Positions 46,607-57,429 of a stretch of 64,000 nt of DNA are shown in pieces (position 1 is the first letter of the stretch; every line of letters begins with the position of its first letter). Under the pieces are notes generated by a model. It saw only the letters and a list, made by a program, of their open reading frames with translations. It did not search any database and was not told the DNA's origin. This DNA comes from Sphagnum compactum (Eukaryota > Bryophyta > Sphagnopsida > Sphagnales): assembly GCA_965153455.1 (NCBI GenBank), contig OZ234497.1, positions 4,464,001 to 4,528,000 of the forward strand, in the 5' to 3' direction. The translations under genes were made by a program, and so were the position numbers.

Positions 46607-48333
46607 ACCCATGAAGGTACCCAATGTGGGTATTGATTGGTTCGCCCTGGCCACCAAAGGGTTATACCTCACTATACTAGGTAGTCTAAAGACTACATTG
46701 TAGTATCATTTTCCATTTTCCGCAATAATTAAATTATTTTCAAAATTAGCTGCTTGCAATGTCGAAAGTGTTAAAATTTTGTTTCACATTTATTTTGACT
46801 GCCTGCCCGAAAGCTTGGTGTTGTGGTGTTGCCTAAGGAGTTCAAAATTACATGGCATTTTTCTTTTCCCTTGCCTCTCATAATTAGAAGAATTTCAGGA
46901 AATTTTTCTTTTCATTGCTGAATTTATGAACAAACGGGTAAAAATAAATAAAATAGTCCTCAAGAAGATGCCAAAATGGTAAAGGTAATAATACAATGTA
47001 CAAATTTATCATATAGGTTACAAATTCCATAGAATATTTTTGTGCATAAAGGTGACCAAAAAAAAACACCTATACAACCAATGAGATTGTTAGGATGGAA
47101 AGCCTTAAATTGTTCTGAGGAAAAAAAAAATTTAACTCGCATTGGGTGGTTCTTTACTTTACTTTGATGAGGCTTTCAAAGCGAGTACCTGCCCCAACAC
47201 TAGAGTTAACTTCAATGAACTCATGGCACTTATATGTTGTAATATAGCCTCATAAGCTTGTGAGCTCAATGAGATTGTTCAAATAGGTGCTTTTAAATTA
47301 TTTTTGAAAGTTGCATTATTAGTGAACTTAGTACCTCCATGTTGCATGCAAAAAGACATGCAAATTACAAAGGGAGATTCTAACAAGAGTTTGAAACTTT
47401 TAATACATTATTACTCTCTACAGATTTTACTTGGTGTACACAAACCCTAACAATTTTGCATGCAATTTCAAAGCTTCCAAGTTCCAACCTTCTCTTGGTT
47501 ACTAGGTAAATAACAGACAGGGTTCTGGCACATTACTTGTGCTGTATTATTTTTCAAAAACCCCATTTCCTTACCTACTATGTAGGGTGTAGGTACCCCT
47601 CTTCTTATTATTAGGTTCATTGAGTTAGTTGGATCTTAAACTTCCATCATTCATGCACTTGGGAGAGGAAAACACAAGACATGTACTTTGTATTCATCCT
47701 CCCAAATATATAACACCATGTAGGTGTTCATCCCAACACATCCATCATACAAGTTCCACCATTGCAAATTTGGACTTGTCACCCAAGGTTTTTCTTTCAT
47801 TCTTTCTCTCTTTCTTTCTCTTTTGTTTCCCTCCTACACAAAGCAAAGAAGAATGTGTTTATCCATCAATTTCCCCCTCTTTTTTCTCTTTGAAATTTCT
47901 TTTTTCTTTTGAAAAGATTCAATGGTCTAGATTTTGTAGACGATGTTAGGGTAATGATATGCACCTTTGATCAAATGAATTAACCATGGATCCCCCCGCC
48001 CCCGCCCAAGCACCCATTGGTTGGTTGGGTCCACTCAATCAATAACTAGGTATATATTGTGTGATTCCTTAAGAAGAGAGGAAGCATGGGGGGTGAGGGG
48101 CGTCAAGCTTAAGTCGAAGACTACTTAAGTTTTTATTAATTTTCATAAACTACTTACTACAAATGGTATTTCGTGGCATGTTAATACATTCGGGTGCCTC
48201 TCTCCAAGCACGGTATGGTGAGCCACATATAGATGCACCTTATGGTCCGTATGAACGCATCTTGCGCGTTGTAGTCCTCTATCCTTTCCATAAATTAAAC
48301 TATATATCAGCCAGTCTCATACAACCAACCATT
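46607..48333. other. Intergenic sequence, nothing recognised
   Basis: No supported gene. It contains a T/C-rich low-complexity tract at 47790-47915, whose overlapping plus-strand frames are compositional artefacts. Confidence 0.55.
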
Positions 48334-48430
48334 TGAGAAAAATCTTTATATGATGTGGTCGAGTGGAAAAATCTTCAGATGATGCGGTCCACCGGAGGAG
48401 AACTCTTTAACATGATGCGCATGTGGAGCA
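48334..48430. repeat. 33-34 bp degenerate tandem repeat, three copies
   Basis: Phrases 'aaaatctttatatgatgtgg', 'aaaatcttcagatgatgcgg' and 'aactctttaacatgatgcgc' follow each other at 33-34 bp, each with a GGA-containing tail. Confidence 0.7.
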
Positions 48431-50149
48431 TTGTCATGGGTGCGCAACTTTGTTGTTGGGTTAAGCCTTCCATTGCGTGTGGTGAATCTTTTTAAGGATT
48501 TAGTTTCATAGAGAGAAGGCATAGGAACTAAGTTATTTGGGTTGTTGTTAAAAGGATTACAAAAAAACCTCTTAAAAATCCCATGCTATTAAAGAAGCTT
48601 TTCAGCCCTTATATGATATGTTATTGGCCCATTAAATCAGGAGAATTACTCATCAACCCACTTCATAGTAGGAATTACTCTTGAGTTATGTACCTCTAGC
48701 CAAATTAGGAAACCCTTAAGTAGGCATAATAAGTCCTTAAGTCAGCCCTAAAATGGGAGGAAAATGGCATTTGGATGGTGCAAGTCATTGAATGGTGAAC
48801 CCTTTGTTGGCTAATATGGACCTAACCAGAGTTAGAGAGACCCCGCACCCACCCACCCACCCACTCCTTCTTTTCGTTTTTTTCCTTTTGAAGAATTTGA
48901 GTGAAGACTTTCTCCAAAACTTATATACCTAACAAAGAGTGATTTGTTAGTAACCAGAAATTAATTTTTTTCAATCCACTTTTTTTAATTTCAGAAAAAT
49001 ATTTGGCAAGTTGTTTGATTTTTTATTGATTTTCATTTAAATGCCACCCAAATTCTGGAATTTAGCATTATTATGCATTACCCAATGTCCACCGCCTCAT
49101 AACCCTTTACTCCCCACCATCAAGTCATGTGCCCAATATCTCTCTCTCTCAATATAAACTCTTCTTTTGCGGCGTGATCGCAAACACTTGTGCTTGTTGT
49201 TGTGCAAAAGGTTGTATTAAAAACTAAACTCAGATTTGGCAAAATTTTATAACCCGCGATGGTCGGTGGGATGGTTGTCAAAGGGCCCTCAATGTCCTTC
49301 ATTTAACGATATCCCCGAAACCCCAATTTGGAGGGTGAAGGAAAAATCAATTTTGTTATGCAATTGCCGGAATGGTGGAGACAAATGTATAAGAAATGTC
49401 GTAACCATAAGTGAGTATCAAGCAAGCTTTATAATGGGTCCGCACTTCTTTTTTTTGTCACCACGATTTAGTGGATATCCAAAGAGGGGCCATGGGAGCT
49501 TTGCAAGAAGGGCCTTTAATTTTTTTCCTTTGGAAAGATGGAAGAGGGACAAAGGTTTAAGGGACCCCGAGTGGAATAATTTTTCCAACTTTTTCAAAAA
49601 AATTATTGAGGTAAATAATCCGTGCACAATACCTAATGCATTGAATCAATGCATCGGATGCAAATTTTGGATCATGGAGTGCTCACACATGTTGTGCAAT
49701 ATGTTGTTGTTGAGCTTGTCCCCACTAAGTTGCATGGCAATCTAGGTCCCAGAGGGGGGGGGGGGGGTCTTTTGCATTAGGCAACCCATTGAATGAGAAT
49801 GCACACAAACAAAAATTTGTTTGTCTATAAAGCTTTTTTTCTCCCTAGGTCCCCTCTTTTCTTTCTTTGCTAAAAGAATGTTCAAACTCAATGATGTATT
49901 TCTTACACTTAGCCCAATTACTCGCCCTTTCCAACTTGATCCAACTCCATTTGCCTTTGCATGGTTGCCATGGCAAAGCCTTGAAAGATGTTTTTGTTTT
50001 GAAAGGTGAGCAAGGAGGCAAAATTGTTGAAAATTCTCTTTGTTTTTAGAGGTGGGCAACACAAGTCGTTGAAAATTCTCTTTTGTTTTGAGAGGTGGCT
50101 ATGGTGACACCTTTGAAGCTCTGTTTTATTTGAAAGTTGGGCATGGCTT
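48431..50149. other. Intergenic sequence with one long unrecognised frame
   Basis: The plus frame 49236-49745 (169 codons) has no domain I know, odd Phe- and Lys-rich runs over a T-rich tract, and no splice-compatible neighbour, so I do not call it a gene. (ACCC)n lies at about 48846-48866 and a G-run of about 15 at 49754-49768. Confidence 0.45.
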
Positions 50150-50335
50150 TCAAATAAAAGAGAGCTTCAATGACTTCAAAGACACTCGCAAATCAAAGAG
50201 TTTTTCAAAGACTTCAAAAACTCTCGAATAAAAAGAGAGCTTCAAAGACTTCAAAGACTCTCAAATAAAAAGCGAGTTTCGAAGACTTCAAAGACTCTCA
50301 AATAAAAGAGAGCTTCAAAGACTTCAAAGGTGTTT
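50150..50335. repeat. About 35-bp minisatellite, five copies
   Basis: The unit is approximately 'ctcaaataaaagagagcttc' followed by 'aaagacttcaaaga', repeated about five times with small length changes. On the minus strand it reads as a short repeating peptide (FEVFE...FESL), which I take as incidental. Confidence 0.82.
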
Positions 50336-52612
50336 GTTGTTGAAGCTCTCTTTCTCTTTTGCTCCAAATAAAGAGGGTTACCAACCAACGGGTCAAGACT
50401 GTTTGTTGCCACCCTAACTAAATCTTCGAGTTTGTTAGCCATGGATTTTGCATGGCTTTATAACCCAACCCTATGAAGGTTCAAGGACCTAAATTAGCAC
50501 ACACCATGCACATTCATCACAATATGGCCCAGGATAAAAGCAAAGTAGGTGGTGTACACAAGTAATTGAATGATATGTTGTACTATGACAAAGTTGGGGC
50601 CTTTGTTTTTTCTCCTAAAGTACTTACTTTATCAAGGAGCTACGGAGACAATCCCACAACCATGAAGTGTGAGGACACTTTGGCTTGGATGCCATAAAAC
50701 AAGAGGAAACCTTCTTTCTAAGCTATGGATGTGCAATAGGGGTTGTATTTGGGACCAAATGCCCATGTTGCTATTTGTACATTCCAAAGTCATCCCGCAA
50801 AATAGTCTCTCTCTCGTGGTGTAAAGTGCTCTCCTTTTGGTAAAAATAAAAAATTGAAGCCTCTCAGCGATTAATGCGAAAAGTAAGCCATGCAATTAGA
50901 CATTCAAGCTCTTAGAAGCCCTTTTAGTTCTATAACAATTTAAAACCATAGACACCCATATATAATCATGGTTAACATGTGAGTTGATTTAAGTAGTGAT
51001 TGAACGAACCTATTACCACTAAAGTGGTGACCATGAGTGACTCCAATTGGCTCAATGCTTGGTAATAATTTGTACTAGGTAGTGTAACTCACTACCCAAA
51101 TTATGACAAATCTTTCAATAGTTATGTGAAAAAATCCTAGGAGAGAAGCCCAACCTCAACAAAGGTAATATATATGGAATGGGCCAAATGCATCTAGGAA
51201 CAAGGTGACAAACCCACCATCCATCCCACCCAAAAAGTACTTGGGCAAAAAGACTCCCTAAAATGGTTACAAGTATGGGACCACCAAGTGATTGATTTTT
51301 AGTAAAGAAGATTGTCATGAATAGAACAATTGTAAGTAGTGCCCCCCCCCTTCCCCTTCCCCACAACCCCCAAGCAGAATCCAATTAATTGGACATGAAT
51401 GAAAAAATGATTGTAGGTGAGTGGCCAAATGCTTTGACCTTTACAATTACACTCCAAATTCAGGGCAATTGGTAACCATGGAAAAAACATTATTGAAGAA
51501 GGCTGGCCCTATGAGTAGTAGCCTAATGAATCTCCCCCCAAAAAAAATGAATGATTTTAGCATCAATGATTTGCCATTGATTTCCATGCAGGACAAGGCA
51601 CCCCCCCCCCCCAACTTCCTTACTTTCCCTTTTGAACTGGAGATGGGGGAAAAAAGACCTAAAAAAAAAAAAAAATAATTTTAAAAGGGTCTTACATACC
51701 TTAAAAGAAGACCCCAAAGAAAAGAACTACCCAATTCACAACTCTAAAGCCTTTTCTATGCTTCACAAATTCCATAGTTCCATGTACCACAACGGCAAGT
51801 TCAACATTACGGTGTGGAATAATTAGTTTTATTTTGAAGATTCCATCATGTTAGAAAATCTTCAAATTATTTTTTTTTTAATTTATTTATTTATATTTAT
51901 CTTCTAAAATATTGTCTCTTTTTTCCCTTCCAATTTTTATTTTTTTTCCTTCGACTTGTTTTTGAATTTTGCATCATTTTTGGAAAAATAATTTTGTAAT
52001 TAGTGTCGAAGCTGTCAAAGGTGGTATATAGTATGTACTATGGGATCGGGTATTGAGTCCCAAGAGAATATCAAGCTTTTGTTAAACACAAACTCTCTCT
52101 CTCTCTCATTTTTGGTTCCTTTTTTTGCTCTCTTTTGGACATGGTGCACGCTCGATGCCACTTCGAAAACCTTTGAAAGAAAAGTTGAATCATTTGCTTT
52201 CATTGCATTGTAACGGGTTTTTGTGTCTTATTATTCATTCATTCATTCAAGTACTTTGTCCGGGCTTTTTCCGAGGTGGGACAGGTACTCAGTGGCCGGT
52301 TCCACTTTAGGTTCCGCCAGTTCCACTTGTAAAGGACATCAATGGTGTGGGGAAACACCAGTTACACTCCGGAACATGTCCTGCTAGAACTTGCTACCAC
52401 ATGAACCTACAGGACTCGTCATTTCCGTACGTGGAATGGACAGTATTACAGCCCATTCCATAGGGGGTGACTGATTTAGCCCCCCCCACCCCTTGGTCTG
52501 ATTGGGTGGTGGGGCAGAATCAACCCCTGCTGCCGATTCTGCCATCTACCCCCTTCTTCATTAGCAACCAACCTACTATGACCACCTTTTACCACCAACA
52601 GGACCACCAGTG
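50336..52612. other. Intergenic sequence, nothing recognised
   Basis: No supported gene. It contains homopolymer tracts (C-runs near 51342 and 51600, A-run near 51660) and a short hairpin GGTAGTG/CACTACC near 51079-51098. Confidence 0.5.
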
Positions 52613-52763
52613 CACCATCCAGTGGATGCCAAGTATGACTCAGTTGTGGATGAACCTCAACTGAGTTAATATCCGGTCTCACCTTGGCACCATCCAGTGG
52701 ATGCCAAGTATGACTCAGTTGTGGATGAACCTCAACTGGAGTTAATATCTGGTCTCACCTTGG
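52613..52763. repeat. 75-bp tandem duplication
   Basis: The unit beginning 'caccatccagtggatgccaa' and ending 'ggtctcaccttgg' occurs at 52613-52687 and 52688-52763. The copies differ by one inserted G and one C/T change, so the duplication is recent. Confidence 0.95.
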
Positions 52764-53029
52764 TAACCCTTTCTGAAAGAAGTAGGTCCAATATATAGAG
52801 ATAGGTAGGAAAATAGGTGACTACAAGGTAAGTAGATGGTTTACATATATATATTTAAGGGCTGGTTTTACTACCTACCTCTTTGTAGGTTGGGTAGCAA
52901 AAAAGGCAACTGAACTAACCACCATGGTTAGATTAGATAATGGACTGGAACCCAACAGAAAACTGTTTCCTGAGCACTTACCATCCATCCTTTTTGGCGC
53001 ACTTGTGGGTGTTGCTGGTTCACTTTGGC

Positions 53030-54080
53030 TGGCAAATGGTCCAACTATGGAATACCATTTGGTTTGCCTATTTTGCCAAATTGACCTTGCCCTATTTGCC
53101 AGTCCACATTGCCAAATTGCAAAGTCGACAATTCTATTTGGCTATTTTGCCAATTTGCCAAGTGGATTGTTCAGTTTATTTTTTTATGCCAGGTCTCTCT
53201 GCCCAAAATTCTGCCCCAGATAATCAGACTGCCCCATGATTACTTTTTTTTTTCTTGACTTGATGGCTCTTTGACCTTGAGAGGCGCCCTATTTAAGTCC
53301 AGCAAATCGGACTGCCCCTGATTTTCTTTTTTCACCGGCTGCCCCACTCTCCTTTTTCCTTCCTTCTTTCTCTCTTTCTCTCTTTTTTTCTTTTTTTTTT
53401 TGACTTGATGGCTCTTTGAAGCTTGAGAGGAGCCCTTTCAAAATTTTACACAATTGACATGTGGCATCTATTTACAAATTACCAAACTTGACCAAACCAT
53501 TTTTCCAAGTATGTAAAGGGATGTAAGGTATGTTTATATAGGTTTTAATAAAAAAATTGAGGGAGAGAAGAATGAAGCTTTAAAGAGAGCCATCAAGTCC
53601 CAAAGAAAAAAGAGAGAGAAAACAAAGGAAAAAGGGCAAGGAAGGGGACAGCCCGTGAAAAAAAATTCAGGGATAGCCTGATTTGCAGCTTGCAAACGTA
53701 GGGTGCTCCTATGAAGCTTCATGGACCCATGAGGTCAAAAGAGAGAGAGAGAAGGAAGAAAGGGGGGGGGTAGGGGCAGGGGGGGAAGGGGGGAAACCCT
53801 AACCAGCCTATGAAAATCCATATCTGGGGCAGTCTGGTTTTTTTGGGCAGAAGTTTTGGCAGACCGGTTAAAAAATTGGACATGCCACTTGGCAACTTGG
53901 CAAAATAGCCAAATAGCACCGTGGGCTTTGTGATTTGGCAAAGTGGACGTGGCAAAAAGGTAAAGTGACTAGGCAAACTAGCCAAATGCCTAGCCACTAG
54001 CAATTTGGCAACATGGACTTGGGAAAGAGGTACCTAAAGTGAACTTGGAAAAATAGCCAAGCAAAGGGGCAGCATTCCAT
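53030..54080. mobile_element. Foldback element with about 0.4-0.5 kb inverted arms
   Basis: The left arm (about 53030-53450) and right arm (about 53570-54080, reverse complement) share in order: tttgcctattttgcc, tttggctattttgccaa, ttgccaagtgg, tctgccc...cagactgcccca, and cttgatggctcttt. The left arm has an internal near-repeat ('gacttgatggctctttga' at 53257-53274 and 53401-53418). The arms are rich in TTTGCCA motifs. The middle (53450-53570) is AT-rich. No protein and no clear target duplication are seen. Foldback transposons and arm-arm MITE fusions both look like this. Confidence 0.7.
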
Positions 54081-54194
54081 GGGCAACCCCTCTTTGAGCT
54101 AAAGTTGCTTTAAGCTATTGGTCCTTATTGCAGGCAACACTTTTGTACCGCCGGCTCTTTTCTTTTTCTTTTTTTTTTCCCACCTTTGTCTGCC

Positions 54195-54300
54195 CTTGGC
54201 CCAATCAACCCTTTTTCTCAAAAAAGATGGATGATACCCAAACACACTTCGGACCCATCATGTTATGCACATTTTGAGCTTGTTGTAATGGAACCTCTTT
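54195..54300. repeat. Dispersed repeat, reverse copy of 27640-27750
   Basis: It shares the words listed for 27640-27750, in opposite orientation. The segment lies just outside the foldback element. Confidence 0.6.
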
Positions 54301-54694
54301 TGTTAGAACACCTTTCACAACCTCTTCTTACTATGACTTCTTACAAAATTTTCAACTATTGCTACTAGGTATCAATCAAAGAAATTTTCAATAACTATGA
54401 CAACCCATGAAAGAATTTCACAAATATTAACTCGAGAAAATATTATAAATTTTTTTTAAATGAAATTCAATGGAAAATCACTCATGATGAGAGAGAGAGA
54501 GAGAGCATTGGAATCCCTCTGAATGCCAAATTAGTTTCTCCTTTGGGTTCCCAACTGATTATTATTATTATTATTATGATTACATAAATTAGATGTTGAA
54601 GTTGGATACTAAAAATAACTGCTACCATCTTCAAAGCTAAGGGGGGGTGTGACACACTAGGTATAATGCCATATGGGTTCAGATGACATGCTTT

Positions 54695-54717
54695 GGGGGG
54701 GGGGGGGGGGGGGGGGG
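54695..54717. repeat. 23-nt G homopolymer
   Basis: An uninterrupted G-run flanked by 'catgcttt' and 'agagcc'. It could form a G-quadruplex, and its length may be misassembled. Short (GA)n (54488-54505) and (ATT)n (54559-54576) runs lie nearby. Confidence 0.9.
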
Positions 54718-55210
54718 AGAGCCTTTACTATTCTAGTGAATTTGAAAAAAAATTATTGAAACCAAAGTGTGTGTGCACATTTAAAGTCTTAATATGTATA
54801 GGATGCTCCAAAAGCAATAATTCAATTTTCATGCCTATTTTTTGGATCTCTTTCTTGGGTGGTACCTAAACACAGTTGAGCTGACACATCTTTCAAGACC
54901 CTAACAATTTTAGGGGGGTTTAATGTGGGTGGGGGGGCATACAACAACAACTACCTACTATGATTGTTGTTTTTGTGGACTTAACTCTCTCTCTCTCCCT
55001 CTTGTTTGAAGACAAAGCTGGCACTCATAATCAGTCCGTGTCTGTTAGCCAAACTTGACCACAACTCACATTGCCCCAATACTACGAACATATATTTCTG
55101 CAAGTGCAAACCCAGACTTCCACACTTGAAAGAAAGACCGAGAGAACTTTAGTTTGTTGCAACACTACGTAGCAGCAGCCTGTTACACCATTCAAGACTC
55201 TGTAACAATG

Positions 55211-55578
55211 TCTTAATTGTAGTCTAGTATATCTTATGATTACCAAATTTGCTGCACCGCAATTGCACCACCAATTTAGAGAAATAATATTAGAGTTCTT
55301 CGTAAAGTCACCCTGTCTTTGGGCCCTAGTTTTGGCCCTGTAATCCCCATTTCATCCCCAATTTTTGTCTAGCAATAAAGTTAACCAAACTCTGTCTTAG
55401 TTGTAGTCTAGTATATATTATGATTGCCAAATTTGCTGCACCGCAATTGCACCACCAATTTAGAGAAATAATATTAGAGTTCTTCGTAAAGTCACCCTGT
55501 CTTTGGGCCCTAGTTTTGGCCCTGTAATCCCCGTTTCATCCCCAATTTTTGTCTAGCAATAAAGTTAACCAAACTGGG
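55211..55578. repeat. 184-bp tandem duplication
   Basis: Copy 1 (55211-55394) and copy 2 (55395-about 55578) differ at only about four substitutions before the last few bases. The unit includes 'gctgcaccgcaattgcacca' and 'tctttgggccctagttttgg'. A looser echo ('ccccagttttggtc') follows at 55780-55830. No gene is recognised. Confidence 0.95.
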
Positions 55579-56289
55579 TTCTGTTTAATAAAATGAAACT
55601 GGGTATCAATTCATGAGATCTAAATGATTTCTTCAATGAACAATCTGATGAGCAGCAGCAGCAGTGAAGGCATAGATGAGTCAAATCCAAAATTGGGGGT
55701 GAAACTCCTGTCAGGTTTCGCCTCCTCTTTTCCCCCCCCCCCCCACTATGTAGTGTTTTCATCCTGACTTTTGGTTTCATCCCCAGTTTTGGTCAAACTG
55801 GGACCCAGTAACCCCCAGTTTGGAGTTCTTCATGGTCAACCTGAATCAATCCGTAAAACTGAACATTCTGTTTTTATTGTTTGTGTCTTCATTTCACAAC
55901 GGGTGAAACATTTTCAAGTTTCAAAATACACACACACTAAAGGTTTTAAATGAATTACATATACGTAAGTGTTACAATGGCTAATCACATGAACGGAGTA
56001 ATGGAAGGAAGTTCCTTCCATTAATGGACATTGGAAATCTCCTAAGCATCATATTTCATCAACGGTGGTTTGGGGGAAAAATGATCAAGTTTGAAATCTC
56101 GTTCAAATCCTGAAAGTTTAGAAAATTTAATGTCCAAAACAGGCTCATGAATAACTAGGTTTAATAACTACTTGTGCACCCATCATATACCTGAGTAAAT
56201 AAGTCTCATCACCTGAAACCATGAGATCAAGCAAGGGAAGGGGGAGTGTGGTGGCAGGACCATAACTTAGCATAAAGAGACACTACTCA

Positions 56290-56515
56290 ATACAGAACGG
56301 ATATGAGTTTATACTAACTTTCGAGTGTTATGTGAGAATTGATATGGTGAAGTTGTAGAACCTGATGCAGAACGGATGTGAGTTTATACTAACTTTTTTG
56401 AGTGTTATGTGAGAATTTATATGATGAGTTTATAGAACCTGATACAAACTAATAACTTGCGAGTGTGTATCAAACTAATAACTTGCAAGTGTATGTGAAT
56501 TTATAGAAGCTCGTA
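56290..56515. repeat. About 75-bp tandem repeat followed by a 26-bp duplication
   Basis: 'cagaacggatatgagtttat' at 56293 and 'cagaacggatgtgagtttat' at 56368 start two 75-bp copies ending 'tagaacctgat'. After a partial third copy, 'caaactaataacttgc.agt' repeats at 26 bp. Confidence 0.82.
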
Positions 56516-56756
56516 AATTACTGACTTTGTGATTCAGTAGTACCCATTACCATAACAGACCATAACGGATCAGCTGGTTTCAATGTGCAACTAACTAACT
56601 AGTTTGGTATTGAAGAGTGATGAGACAATTTCCTCAACTGGTGGTAGCTGACAAATATAATAAGCAACATGGCCAACCTTTCTTGCTTGCTTTCTTTCTC
56701 ACTTGTAAATTGTCAGTCCTGCTGCTGCCTTCATCATGACCATGCCCACTAACTTA

Positions 56757-56789
56757 CCTCTCTCTCTATCTCTCTCTCTCTCTCTCTCT
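56757..56789. repeat. CT microsatellite
   Basis: (CT)n with a single AT interruption. It is followed by C/T-rich sequence in which a plus frame of 80 codons is a compositional artefact. Confidence 0.88.
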
Positions 56790-57396
56790 TTATCTCATCA
56801 TCCCCGGCTTCAGTTCCTGGTTTGTGACATCTTCAATGACACTTGCCCAAGATGGCACCCTTGCCCTTCTTTCAGTGACCATTTTGGGGAGCTAACTCCC
56901 CCCACCTTTCACACCTTTTTTTTCCTAATTTTTTTGGGAATTTTTCTCTGGTCAGAGAGATGCTTCTTTGAATTTTGAAGACAACTATTCCATATTCCAT
57001 GCAGGGTTTTTCTTTTTTTTCAATTTTTTAATGTTAAGATGTTGGTGAAATTTTCCCCCAAAATTGCCAAATTAGTCAAATTTGCACTAGAGAAAATACT
57101 GCTATTATTTTTGTTAGCGTTTTGTGTCACTTGGTGACATTTTCAGTAGAGTGGGTGCCTTCTTTCACCCATGTATTTCATAAACTTTGCTCAGTAAAAA
57201 GGGTTGCAATTCCCCCCTCCCTCTTGAGCTTCTCTCTTTCTCATATTTGGAGAAAGCACACTCTATTCTTTAATGGGGTGTGTAGTACCTATCCAACTTC
57301 CATACCCATTAACCCTAATTTTCAGAACAACTCATCCATATAAAAAGAGATTTATGTGGCGATTTATGCTTTCCCCAAAACAAGTGGATTTTATCT

Positions 57397-57422
57397 ATCC
57401 ATCCATCCATCCATCCATCCAT
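57397..57422. repeat. ATCC microsatellite
   Basis: Six to seven tandem ATCC units ending in 'atatg'. Confidence 0.9.
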
Positions 57423-57429
57423 ATGTTGT

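Noticed and set aside
49236-49745. 169-codon plus-strand ORF
   Set aside because: No recognisable domain, odd composition over T-rich DNA and no splice or promoter context.
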